Positions 21,731-31,964 of a DNA stretch of 64,000 bases are shown here, in pieces (positions within the stretch are counted from its first letter, which is position 1; each line of letters starts with the position of its first letter). A program made the position numbers and the translations under genes. The stretch comes from Acanthosepion esculentum (Eukaryota > Mollusca > Cephalopoda > Sepiida > Sepiidae). The notes beneath the pieces are model-generated. The model made no database searches and was not told the origin of the DNA. It saw only the letters and a program-made list of their open reading frames with translations. The stretch covers positions 61,801,888 to 61,865,887 of the forward strand of contig OZ038507.1 in the NCBI GenBank assembly GCA_964036315.1, read 5' to 3'.

Positions 21731-23310
21731 GTGATCTTGCAAGTGACTGCTTGTAAAACAGGAATTTATAAAATTTGTATCCTCTTTGCTTTTCATTTTT
21801 TTCTCTTCTTTTTTCTTGTTACTTTTTTTCATTACTTTTTTCAATCTTCTTCTTTTCGTTACTTTTTTCCTTCCTTTCGTTACTTTTTTCCTTCCTTCTT
21901 TACGTTTCTCATTCCTTCTTTACGTTTCTCTTTTTTTCATTTCTTCTTTTCGTTTCTCTTTTTTTCATTCCTTTTTCTTTTCGTTTCTCTTTTCTCATTC
22001 CTTTTTCTTTTCGTTTCTCTTTTCTCATTCCTTTTTCTTTTCGTTCTTCATTTTCTTCCTTGTATGTTCCTCTTCTCGTTTGTTCCTCTTTACATTCTTT
22101 TTCTTTATTTTTCATTTCTTTCTTTTCCTACCTTTTCATTTCTTTCTTTTCCTACCTTTTCATTTCTTTCTTTTCCTACCGTTTCATTTCTTTCTTTCTT
22201 CTCCTTCCGTTTCATTTCTTTCTTTCTTCTCCTTCCGTTTCATTTCTTTCTTTCTTCTCCTTCCGTTTCATTTCTTTCTTTCTTCTCCTTCCGTTTCATT
22301 TCTTTCTTTCTTCTCCTTCCGTTTCATTTCTTTCTTTCTTCTCCTTCCGTTTCATTTCTTTCTTTCTTCTCCTTCCGTTTCATTTCTTTCTTTCTTCTCC
22401 TTCCGTTTCATTTCTTTCTTTCTTCTCCTTCCGTTTCATTTCTTTCTTTCTTCTCCTTCCGTTTCATTTCTTTCTTTCTTCTCCTTCCGTTTCATTTCTT
22501 TCTTTCTTCTCCTTCCGTTTCATTTCTTTCTTTCTTCTCCTTCCGTTTCATTTCTTTCTTTCTTCTCCTTCCGTTTCATTTCTTTCTTTCTTCTCCTTCC
22601 GTTTCATTTCTTTCTTTCTTCTCCTTCCGTTTCATTTCTTTCTTTCTTCTCCTTCCGTTTCATTTCTTTCTTTCTTCTCCTTCCGTTTCATTTCTTTCTT
22701 TCTTCTCCTTCCGTTTCATTTCTTTCTTTCTTCTCCTTCCGTTTCATTTCTTTCTTTCTTCTCCTTCCGTTTCATTTCTTTCTTTCTTCTCCTTCCGTTT
22801 CATTTCTTTCTTTCTTCTCCTTCCGTTTCATTTCTTTCTTTCTTCTCCTTCCGTTTCATTTCTTTCTTTCTTCTCCTTCCGTTTCATTTCTTTCTTTCTT
22901 CTCCTTCCGTTTCATTTCTTTCTTTCTTCTCCTTCCGTTTCATTTCTTTCTTTCTTCTCCTTCCGTTTCATTTCTTTCTTTCTTCTCCTTCCGTTTCATT
23001 TCTTTCTTTCTTCTCCTTCCGTTTCATTTCTTTCTTTCTTCTCCTTCCGTTTCATTTCTTTCTTTCTTCTCCTTCCGTTTCATTTCTTTCTTTCTTCTCC
23101 TTCCGTTTCATTTCTTTCTTTCTTCTCCTTCCGTTTCATTTCTTTCTTTCTTCTCCTTCCGTTTCATTCTTTCTTTTCCTTTTGTTTATTTCCTTCTTTT
23201 CCTTTTGTTTATTTCCTTCTTTCGTATGTTTTTCTTTACCCCTAATCTTTTTCCTTTCTTGTTCTGCTTTTCCATTATTTCTTCGTCTCTTCCTCATCCA
23301 TAAGTTTTTT
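21731..23310. repeat. Long pyrimidine array; core 28-bp unit, about 35 copies
   Basis: 21800-22160 holds irregular TTTCGTTTCTC-type units. From 22165 to 23165 a 28-bp unit (TTTCATTTCTTTCTTTCTTC plus TCCTTCCG) repeats almost perfectly. All three + frames are open, giving 504-571 residue ORFs that are not genes. Almost every base on the + strand is a pyrimidine, so triplex (H-DNA) formation is possible. Confidence 0.97.
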
Positions 23311-23860
23311 CCACTTCCTACTATTTTTTCTTTTTTAAATTCATTATGGATTGGCCAGTGTCCTGATCAGTATGGCTGCTCGGCACAGTGTGCAATTGCC
23401 CATATGAAACGAGCCGTATTTCGGAAAGAACAAAGAGAAAAAAAAATCTTCCAACGAGCTCATAGGTCATGTGATCATAGATTGATGTAAAACGGGTCAA
23501 CATGTGCCGAATGCAAAGATCAGATAATTAAGTTGTTCTTCAAAGATTTTAACCAGGTCAGCACTTTCCTATTTTCAATAGTCTCATTAATCATTTTAAA
23601 AAAAGAGCGTTGGAAGGAACGGAATTGGGGTGGGAGAGTGTCACTCGTTGTAAATAATTATTTCAGGCCTGGCAATCTTAGAAACTGTATTAAAATCTAA
23701 AAGCATATTGACCATTCAAAGTCACTGGTTACTCTTTATTTAGGAATTATTAGGCTTACAATGAAAAATAAAAACAAAAAAAGTTTCCTTTCTGAACAGC
23801 TCCTCTAGAAATAACACCTGTGGACGTATTTATGTGTCTTTATGAAACTTACCTGCTGTC
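23310..23860. other. No recognised element
   Basis: Intronic sequence of ordinary composition; no coding similarity or repeat that I recognise. Confidence 0.5.
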
Positions 23861-23899
<39 letters not shown>

Positions 23900-23937
23900 T
23901 TTTGACGACATATGAACCTTACATTGGCTGCTGTCAA

Positions 23938-23994
<57 letters not shown>
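23861..23994. repeat. (AT)n(AC)n and (GT)n(AT)n microsatellites
   Basis: Two tracts (23861-23902; 23937-23994) whose shared inner flank is partly inverted, so the segment can fold back. Confidence 0.9.
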
Positions 23995-23997
<3 letters not shown>

Positions 23998-24127
23998 TTC
24001 ATACATGTTTCATTAAATAATATACACAATTTATTTTATGTAAATTCTTTTGATATCGTCTGATAAGCTTAATAACATTATCATTAAACGAAGAAAGAAA
24101 ATCACTATTGATACATATTTTTAATCC

Positions 24128-24172
24128 AATCTAAGCTTTCGGCTTACATAAGCCATTATCGAAGATGACAAT
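24128..24172 (-). ncRNA. Degenerate hammerhead-like motif
   Basis: Minus strand: TCGATAAT, stem II GGCTT/AAGCC (5 bp), GAAA, then GCTTAG with palindrome AGCT. The CTGANGA box is degraded, so activity is unlikely. Confidence 0.35.
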
Positions 24173-24261
24173 TACACAATATATTAAGCAATACACGAAC
24201 AAGAAATTGATGATAGTCTGTTTTTGTTTACATGGATGATTTCCAAGCAACGATAAACACG

Positions 24262-24299
24262 TGCATATATATATATATGTGTGTGTGTATACACATGTA

Positions 24300-24342
<43 letters not shown>
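24262..24342. repeat. (TA)n/(TG)n microsatellite
   Basis: Alternating AT, GT and AT runs directly before the palindromic family-B element. Confidence 0.9.
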
Positions 24343-24345
<3 letters not shown>

Positions 24346-24545
24346 TAACATGCGCTATATTTATGGGATAAAGTGCTCAATATCAGAGATAGAGCGTGTG
24401 TAAATATAAAAGTGAACATAGAAGTCAACACTTAGAGGCGACAGTCTGTTTCATGCTAGATGCAATCGTCAGGCCACGACAATTGCATCTAGCATGAAAC
24501 AGACTGTCGCCTCTAAGTGTTGACTTCTATGTTCACTTATATACT
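24343..24545 (-). mobile_element. Family-B hammerhead element with perfect 57-bp palindrome
   Basis: Arms 24410-24466 and 24482-24538 are exact inverted copies around a 15-base loop. On the minus strand, the left part continues to CTCTATCTCTGATATTGAGC. Copies without the palindrome are at 41085-41200 and 61124-61260. Confidence 0.85.
24433..24478 (-). ncRNA. Hammerhead-like motif, family B
   Basis: Minus strand: stem I GGC/GCC, CTGACGA (24466-24472), stem II TGC/GCA with an extra flanking T on each side, GAAA (24449-24452), stem III ACAG/CTGT with A between, and C at 24440 as cleavage base. All invariant core positions are present apart from a T-T instead of G-C at the base of stem II. The right palindrome arm lacks the CTGACGA box. 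Confidence 0.6.
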
Positions 24546-24547
24546 TG

Positions 24548-24935
24548 ACTCTCTTGTCGAATTCAACATATGAGGGTCAAGCAGATCTGTTCGTAGGAAC
24601 TGACAGCCCAGACACCAGCACATATAATTTCATTATAGTGTTGAAGGTTTTTTGCACAACCAACCAGACTTTTTGAAGGGCCAAATACAGAGATCTTGTG
24701 CACTACATGCCACAAGGTCCCCAAACGACCCTCCACAGGTTATGAATTCAGAGTTGTCCTTCTCCTAGACCAGTTGCCATCCAGGGCTATAGAACTCAGT
24801 CTGTCCTGTTATTTGGCCATAGCCGGAGGGAGAAGAGGATTCATACATTTTCCATGGTATTAGCACGTAAGTGAATGTAATGGATTTGACTGGAATTCCT
24901 CAATCCAAGCCGTTAACCATTACTTCACCGTTCCT
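24548..24935 (-). mobile_element. tRNA-derived SINE, near full length (minus)
   Basis: Reverse copy of the SINE at 20205: tail (ATATGAGGGTCAAGCAGATC) first, body (CCTTCTCCTAGACCAGTTGC) and tRNA-like head (CAATCCAAGCCGTTAACCAT) at the right end. It abuts the family-B palindrome. Confidence 0.88.
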
Positions 24936-25020
24936 CCTTATATGTATGTATGTATGTATCTATCTATGTATGTATGTATGTATGTATGTGTGTGTGTGTG
25001 TGTGTGTGCATATATATATC
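24936..25020. repeat. (TATG)n(TG)n(TA)n microsatellite
   Basis: GTATGTATGTATC units followed by (GT)n and a short ATATAT run. 25020-25258 has no recognised element. Confidence 0.9.
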
Positions 25021-25258
25021 CATCCAGCTCAACATAACGTTACTAAGGAATTGTTCCATCATCATAATGACGAGCTTTCGTCTGTCGAAGGCTTTGATAG
25101 TTTGTGCAACTAGCCCTACTTTTTTAAGCCGTGGCTTTACATGTTGCAACTTGTCCCTCCAAAGTGAGGTGTGGGAGTAAAATCCTGAGGTTATATTTTT
25201 TTCCGTTGGACTTTTTCTTCTATGCAAATGAACAAGCAAAAATAGAACACATTAATGG

Positions 25259-26455
25259 CTTTTTCCCTTCTCTGCTTTCTCTGATCACCCGTTTGCTTTC
25301 TCTCTCTGATCACCCGTTTGCTTTCTCTCTCTGATCACCCCTTTGCTTTCTCTCTCTCTCTCTGATCACCCCTTTGCTTTCTCTCTCTCTCTCTGATCAC
25401 CCCTTTGCTTTCTCTCTCTCTCTCTGATCACCCCTTTGCTTTCTCTATCTCTCTCTCTGATCACCCCTTTGCTTTCTCTCTCTGATCACCCCTTTGCTTT
25501 CTCTCTCTGATCACCCCTTTGCTTTCTCTCTCTCTCTCTGATCACCCCTTTGCTTTCTCTCTCTCTCTCTGATCACCCCTTTGCTTTCTCTCTCTCTCTC
25601 TGATCACCCCTTTGCTTTCTCTCTCTCTCTCTGATCACCCCTTTGCTTTCTCTCTCTCTCTCTGATCACCCCTTTGCTTTCTCTCTCTGATCACCCCTTT
25701 GCTTTCTCTCTCTGATCACCCTTTTGCTTTCTCTCTCTCTCTCTGATCACCCCTTTGCTTTCTCTCTCTCTCTCTGATCACCCCTTTGCTTTCTCTCTCT
25801 CTCTCTGATCACCCCTTTGCTTTCTCTCTCTCTCTCTGATCACCCCTTTGCTTTCTCTCTCTCTCTCTGATCACCCCTTTGCTTTCTCTCTCTCTCTCTG
25901 ATCACCCCTTTGCTTTCTCTCTCTCTCTCTGATCACCCCTTTGCTTTCTCTCTCTCTCTCTCTCTGATCACCCCTTTGCTTTCTCTCTCTCTCTCTGATC
26001 ACCCCTTTGCTTTCTCTCTCTCTCTCTGATCACCCCTTTGCTTTCTCTCTCTCTCTCTGATCACCCCTTTGCTTTCTCTCTCTCTCTCTGATCACCCCTT
26101 TGCTTTCTCTCTCTCTCTCTCTGATCACCCCTTTGCTTTCTCTCTCTCTCTCTCTGATCACCCCTTTGCTTTCTCTCTCTCTCTCTCTGATCACCCCTTT
26201 GCTTTCTCTCTCTCTCTCTCTCTCTGATCACCCCTTTGCTTTCTCTCTCTCTCTCTCTCTGATCACCCCTTTGCTTTCTCTCTCTCTCTCTCTCTGATCA
26301 CCCCTTTGCTTTCTCTCTCTCTCTCTCTGATCACCCCTTTGCTTTCTCTCTCTCTCTCTCTGATCCCTCCTTTGCCTTCTCTCTCTCTCTGATCCCTCCT
26401 TTGCCTTCTCTCTCTCTCTGATCCCTCCTTTGCCTTCTCTCTCTGATTCACTCTT
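25259..26455. repeat. GATCACCCCTTTGCTT(TC)n minisatellite, about 40 units
   Basis: Unit GATCACCCCTTTGCTT followed by a TC run of variable length, so the period ranges from about 20 to 34 bp. Each unit carries a TGATCA site. From 26350 the unit drifts to GATCCCTCCTTTGCC. Confidence 0.97.
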
Positions 26456-26660
26456 TTGCCTTTTGGCACTCTTACTCTCTCAACTCTTTGCTCTCTCATT
26501 CTGTCACCTCTTTGTGTTTTTTTTTCTCTCTCTCTCTTGTCTTTGTGTTTTTCTCTCTCTCTCTCGTCTTTGGTTTGTTTTCTCTCTCTCGCCTCTTTGC
26601 TTTCTCCCACCACTTTCCAGTCTCTCTCTCTCACCCATTTCTTCTCTCTCACACACCCCT
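26456..26660. repeat. (TC)n-rich degenerate tail of the array
   Basis: CTCTTTGTGTTTTT(CT)n units, decayed. ORFs on both strands are low-complexity artefacts. 26660-27160 has no recognised gene. Confidence 0.85.
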
Positions 26661-27164
26661 CTCCACACTTTTTCATCTGCCATCAATTCTGGTTGGTTGC
26701 CCAGCAATGATGCATATATTAAAGAGAAGAAATACTAGCAAATCATGGCGTGGTTGTGGAAGGGTTTCCACCCAGTCACCTCATTCCCCCCAATGTCTAT
26801 ACCCCCTGCTTCACCCTTACTCGTTTCCAAAAATGATTTCCACTGAACTCTTGTAGTATTGCTTTCTCTTCCTTCCTTGCAAATTGATGAGGAAGTGAGA
26901 AAATCAGAAACTTAGTTATTGGAAAACACGTGCCATAAACCTGAGATCAATAGTTTTTCTTCCGTCTTCTCAACAGAGAAGCAGGTGCTCAAAAAGATGA
27001 GGATAATTTTTTTCTTTCTTTTTGTGTCAGATGAAGCAAGGAAGAGATGACGTCTCGTCAGCAATCTGGCAATCACAGTGAAAGAATGAATAATGAATAT
27101 AGCCAAATACACCTGATTGTATGGCTCACTGACTCCTCTATAGCAGTCATACGATTCTCTTCTT

Positions 27165-27480
27165 TTTTTTTAACCAGACTTGACATTTTCCACTGACATG
27201 AAGTGGGACAATTTTATTGAATCAGTCTGTTGCTAGAAATTTTGTTCACTGTGTTGTGCGAAACAGTTTTTCTTGCCAAAATCTATTTTGCACATTTCTA
27301 AGTCTACCTTTTGTCCTCACATTGAATATTGCTGCTGCATCTTGTCTGCTGCTTCTGCGATGCATCTAGAGATTCTTGACAAAAACTGAAAAAGAATCTG
27401 CAATGTTACTGAGCCTGGCCTGGCATCTTCGGTCAGTTTCCCCACTGCTCCACTTGGGCAGATCTGCCTAAGGGAAACCT
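27165..27480 (+). mobile_element. LINE ORF2 fragment
   Basis: Frames give FCTFLSLPFVL, then HIEYCCCIL, then LEILDK, KRICNVTEPGLAS. These match the KSTIRPCMEYCCHIW, GVLDKIQRRVCNVIGPDLAS order of the copy at 47420. Heavily decayed. Confidence 0.75.
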
Positions 27481-27723
27481 TGGTAGGTTTGTCTGGCTCA
27501 TTAGGTTTGACTAGGTTTGCTCTACGTTTGTATTGAGCTCTTTAGTTAGTTGTTTACTCGTATCGGGTTTTTTCTTTGGGCCTTGAACCTGTATCTGTGC
27601 GATTATTTTCGACAGACTTTCATGTTCCTGGCTCTCTCTTTTTTAAAACCTTTTTTCCCTTCGAGATTGATTTGGCTATTGTTAAATCAAGAATTCGAAG
27701 GTTTTTCGACACAAGTATAGTTA

Positions 27724-27726
<3 letters not shown>

Positions 27727-27767
<41 letters not shown>

Positions 27768-27784
27768 CACACACACACACACAC
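27727..27784. repeat. (TA)n(CA)n microsatellite
   Basis: Simple repeat; the 72-codon ORF ending in it is not a gene. 27785-28405 has no recognised element. Confidence 0.9.
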
Positions 27785-28400
27785 TCTAAGTTAAAAGCTG
27801 CCCTATTGGTTGGCATTTAAGCTAGCTCCTGCGTAGGGCTCTTGATTTTAGGCCTCCATCACAGTAGGTCGGGAGGAGTAGATGTGATAGGCAACATTAA
27901 ACTAGAGAACTCAAAATTGGTTGCTGCATTTAAGTATTGCATTAATATTTAAGCTTATCTTTTAAAAGTTCAACGATAATTCTTCTACCGCCACTTAATT
28001 TAAAGACTGTTTGATGTATGTAGGGCCTTACTTTCTGTACAAACAATTATTTTTATTTCCAAGTTATAAAAATTATCATATAAAAAAATTTGTTGGAAAA
28101 AAATCTTTAAAAAATTGCCCAAAACAATTGCAGTAATGAAAACTTTGGAATCTAAAATTTCCAGATTGTAGATCTGGATCTGGCCTGGAATGTTTCTAAT
28201 TTGTTCACTGAGTTGGCACAATTCCAAAATGGTTTGATAGGTTGGCCTATGGCCTCTAGGAGTAAAGTGGAAAACACAATTTTATTTTGAAAGACTATAA
28301 TTTGAGAACAGTAGTTTTTTTCATTTGAAATGAGCTATTGAAAGTTAGAGAGTTGTGTCCCTTTTAAGTTAAAAAAGTGTGGCACACTGACATTCGCATT

Positions 28401-28407
<7 letters not shown>

Positions 28408-28439
<32 letters not shown>

Positions 28440-28440
28440 C
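28408..28440. repeat. (TA)n microsatellite
   Basis: Simple repeat directly before a possible transposon terminus. Confidence 0.9.
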
Positions 28441-28775
28441 ACGCTCACACAGCTGATCAAAAAGTATCTGGACTTGTGCTATAAAAAGAAGACAACACAT
28501 ATCGAAACGACATTTAACCTTGATCTAGCTGGAGGCAAAAAATTATTGCTCCCTTTGCATCTGTACGTGCATTCTGTCATCTTGAGAGGGTTCCTACAAA
28601 TAAATACTTGTCGAGTGTTATTTCCGGTATTTTAAGCTGGAAATAGCTTACTACTGCTTTGGAACAAGACTAAACTTCCATTTTCCGACACCATTCTGAA
28701 TTCTTCTACACTCTACATGAGGTACAACATCGATTAAACCCACATTAATTTTGTCACAATTTCTTGTAAACAAAA

Positions 28776-29110
28776 ATGGCTGCATCAACATCCAACGAAG
28801 CCATTATTCAGGAGCTTTTCTTTGATTTCGACTCTGATGATGATTCTGAAAGCTTTACTCATGCAGATATTAACGGTTATGTGGCCGGAGATGAATGATG
28901 ATAATGATGCTAGTGACGGGGAGGAAAGCTATGATGACCACTTGGTGCCGAGTGGCTACTATCATCCATGGCTGACTAATTTTATGGAAACTACTGGCTC
29001 CATGGATGTACCTGATAGCCTTTCTGAAGGTGAATTATTTTGGCTATTTATAAACAATGAAATAATAACTTTATTTGTCAACCAGACAAATATGCTCATC
29101 AGTTTGAAGG
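28776..29110 (+). pseudogene. PiggyBac-like transposase N-terminal fragment
   Basis: ATG at 28776 opens MAASTSNEAIIQELF followed by an acidic DFDSDDDSES stretch, stopping at 28896. The next frame continues DDNDASDGEESYDD, then FMETTGSMDVPDSLSEGELF and FINNEIITLFVNQTN. The acidic N terminus and the FWLFINNEII..VNQTN block match the start of piggyBac-derived (PGBD-type) proteins. The DDD catalytic core is missing, and one frameshift separates the parts. Confidence 0.65.
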
Positions 29111-29420
29111 TGCAAACAAATACCATCACTTTTGACAAAATGAAAGCCGCCTGAGCCATTTTGCTTCTTATTGCACCCCAAAACTCCACAAGGAGTAATA
29201 AAAGTTTATTTTTTATTTTGTGTTTCATTTTTTTGTTTTCCAAAATGTAATTATCGAAATATTACTCATCCATTCTTTTATTAGTATACAAAAAATAAAA
29301 TCTGTATGCACTATACAAAGAAAGCTATAACAATTTTAAAACGGTAAGTGTTCATGTTTTTGCACCATAAAAAAAAAAAAAAAAATGAGGTTAGCAAGGG
29401 GAGACGACTCTAGAATAAAT
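29060..29420 (+). repeat. First copy of a duplicated segment
   Basis: Shares ATGAAAGCC, AGCCATTTTGCTTCTT, ACTCCACAAGGAGTAATAAA, ACAAAAAATAAAATCT and ACAATTTTAAAAC with 30335-30895. Possibly the 3' part of the piggyBac-like element. Confidence 0.75.
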
Positions 29421-29433
29421 GGCAAATAAATAC

Positions 29434-30332
29434 GAGGGGGGACCCAAAAGTAACTGCAATTGTGTCATATAATTTTATTCATTTATTGTTGCATGTTTAT
29501 ATTCTTATCACCTTCAAAGTATTCTCCATTTGAAGCAATGCATCAGTCCAGACGTGTTTTCCAATGTTCAAAGCAGTCCTGGAACTCTTGTGAAGTTATG
29601 TTTTTTAATGACGTTTTCTTCTTAACCTCTTCCCCATCTGCAAAACGTTTTCCTTTGAGGACTTTCTTCATTCGCGGGAACAAAAAAAAAATTGCAGAGG
29701 GTGGAGAAGTGGGAGTCATGCCATTCTGGGTCAGAAACTCTCACAATCAAGGTGGTGTGTGTGCTGGCGCATTGTCGTGATGCAATCACCACCCTCCACT
29801 TTGCCACAGGTCAAGGTGTTTGCGTCTCAACTTGTCTTGCAAGCGCTTCAGGACTTCCAAGTAAAAAGCCTGGTTAAAAGTTTGACCAGGAGGAACCAAT
29901 TCTTTGTGGAAAATTCCGTGCACATCAAAGAAACAAATCAGCATCGTCTTGACATTGGACTTCACTTTTTTTTTTGGGGTCGTGATGATGTTGGATGCTT
30001 CCACTGACTTGATTGCTGTTTTGTTTCCGCGTTGTAACCATAGCACCAGCTTTCGTCACCAGTGATGACCTTCGAAAAAAGGTCTGGTTCAACGTCCAAC
30101 TGTTCTTTCAGTTTACGACAGGCATCCTTTCACTCATGGTAAAAATAGACGAAAAGGCGTGAATCACTTCAAAACAAATGTCAACCACGGAGCTGTACGT
30201 CTTAAGATGACAGCAATTAGCACGCTGATGCCTGAGGGTTGTCTCAAGTGGCATCTAGCGGTGGAAGCCTGAACTACTATGGGCTTGTCACACAGAAAAT
30301 GATTCCGGTAACTTTTGTGCCCCCCCCCCCTG
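29434..30332 (-). mobile_element. Mariner-type transposon relic
   Basis: Inverted ends GAGGGGGGACCCAAAAGTAA (left) and GGTAACTTTTGTGCCCC plus C run (right), with TA next to both ends. About 900 bp, coding on the minus strand. Confidence 0.85.
29480..30240 (-). pseudogene. Mariner-type transposase pseudogene
   Basis: Minus-strand frames show LFSKVITGDESWCYGYN with the first catalytic Asp, then SNVKTMLICFFDVHGIFHK and LVPPGQTFNQAFYLEVLKRL, and LHHDNAPAHTTLIVREFL with the second Asp. The expected PPYSPDLAPCDFF segment with the third Asp is collapsed to PTSPPSAIFFF by a deletion. Downstream the C-terminal part survives out of frame. Several stops are present; it cannot be active. Confidence 0.9.
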
Positions 30333-30334
30333 TA

Positions 30335-30895
30335 TACTAGTCAGGTGAAAAGAAAGACCAAACAAATGCTGGTGTCTTCTCATGTAAATGCAAGAAAACA
30401 TGTCACTTTCTTGATGAAATGAAAGCCTTCTCAGCCATTTTGCTTCTTCTTGAACCCCCAGAACTCCACAAGGAGTAATAAAAGTTGATGTCAATTTGTT
30501 AATGTATTTTTTTTTTTTTTACAATTTTTTTTTTCAATTTTTTTTTTTCATTTTTTTTTTTCATTTTTTTTCAATTTTTTTTTCAATTTTTTTTTTTTTT
30601 TCAATTTTTTTTTTCATTTTTTTTTTTTTTCATTTTTTTTTCAATTTTTTTTTTTTTTCAATTTCTTTTTTTTCAATTTCTTTTTTTTTTTTCAATTTTT
30701 TTTTTTTTTTCAACGTCAAAAACATGCATGCAAAATGTAATGCATTACATCAAAATATTATTCATTCCTTCGTTAATGTACAAAAAATAAAATCTATACA
30801 TACTATAGAAAGAAAATTTTAACAATTTTAAAACAGTAGTCACTCGTATTCTTTGCATCCTGAAAAAAAAATGTGGTGGCAGGAGGAACAATTCT
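30335..30895 (+). repeat. Second copy of the duplicated segment with expanded (T)nCA array
   Basis: Same sequence as 29060-29420, but its T-rich middle has expanded to about 215 bp of TTTTTTTTCAA units (30500-30715). Confidence 0.8.
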
Positions 30896-31175
30896 AGAAG
30901 GAATTTGGTGGAGTAAAGCTTCCTTTGAAGTTGTCCTCTTCTGAAGCCATACACTTTATCCAGCGTCATTTCCATCGATGGAAGCATTCCTGGATGTCTT
31001 TTTGGGGATATCAAGCAACTATCTCATTGCTTTGGATTTCCTCGATGTCTTGAAATCTTGTTCCTTTCATGTGCAATTTGATTTTTGGAAAGAGGAAAAA
31101 ATTGCAAGGGTCAAAATCTGTGGATAATATTGTGGTTGTCAAAACTGGGGCATGTTGTAATTGGCCAAAAACTGC
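30896..31175 (-). pseudogene. Mariner-type transposase C-terminal relic
   Basis: Minus frame: FDPCNFFLFPKIKLHMKG, TRFQDIEEIQ, then QECFHRWK and NFKGSF. This is the region after the last catalytic Asp of a mariner-type transposase; the Asp position reads Asn (DPCN). Confidence 0.8.
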
Positions 31176-31179
31176 TGCA

Positions 31180-31830
31180 GAAGCCCAGGTCACTGATGGA
31201 ACCCCTACGGTGTGCTGAGAAGACCACACTCTCCTACGAAGATTTGCTGCCCACCCTGACCCAGGGTGGTAGCACCTGTTTGGGTCCCAGCTCTGGGCAA
31301 ATAGTTAACCCCAAACTGGAGTCAAAACCCTATGAAAATGTAAAAGTATGTTTTAATACCAGAAATACTTTGTTAAAAAATTACCAGCAATACATTTTTG
31401 AAAAAAAATATTACCAGCAATACATTTTTGAACAAAAATATTACCAGCAATACATTTTTGAACAAAAATATTACCAGCAATACATTTTTGAACAAAAATA
31501 TTACCAGCAATACATTTTTGAACAAAAATATTACCAGCAATACATTTTTGAAAAAAAATATTACCAGCAATACATTTTTGAAAAAAAATATTACCAGCAA
31601 TACATTTTTGAAAAAAAATATTACCAGCAATACATTTTTGAAAAAAAATATTACCAACAATACATTTTTGAACAAAAATATTACCAGCAATACATTTTTG
31701 AACAAAAATATTACCAGCAATACATTTTTGAAGGTAAAATAGATTTTTGGGGAAAAAAAAAAAAAAATTACCAACAATAAAAATTTTGTTGGCATTGAGG
31801 TTGATATGTCATAAAACAACCCAAACCAAA
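31180..31830 (+). mobile_element. Dispersed element with expanded 30-bp tandem (12 copies)
   Basis: 5' part: CACCCTGACCCAGGGTGGTA, CAGCTCTGGGCAAATAGTTA. The middle (31380-31735) is 12 copies of TTACCAGCAATACATTTTTG plus AACAAAAATA. The 3' end TTGAGGTTGATATGTCATAA and AACCAAACCAACC matches the other copies. 30 is a multiple of 3, so NITSNTFLNK and YYQQYIFEKK polypeptides are artefacts. Confidence 0.9.
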
Positions 31831-31964
31831 CCAACCTACCAAGATCTTCTATAAACAACAGAGAATGTTATAACTTAGTGTGCATGCATGACAGAGTTCA
31901 TGGTCAATTTGTTTTGTTACCAAAAGTTTGGATGCTTTTTGATCCAGCCTCATATATAGAATTT

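Larger units (their letters stand above)
28453..31957. mobile_element. Possible composite element between matching inverted ends
   Basis: GCTGATCAAAAAGTATCTGG at 28453 and its inverted counterpart at 31930-31957 (CTTTTTGATCCAGCC) look like mariner/Tc1-type terminal repeats. Between them lie a piggyBac-like fragment, two mariner-type relics and a dispersed element, so the ends may belong to an old transposon that received nested insertions. Confidence 0.4.

Noticed and set aside
21731..23490. Open frames of 504, 505 and 571 codons
   Set aside because: They are three frames of one stop-free 28-bp pyrimidine repeat; composition is F, S, L, R only and no frame is preferred.
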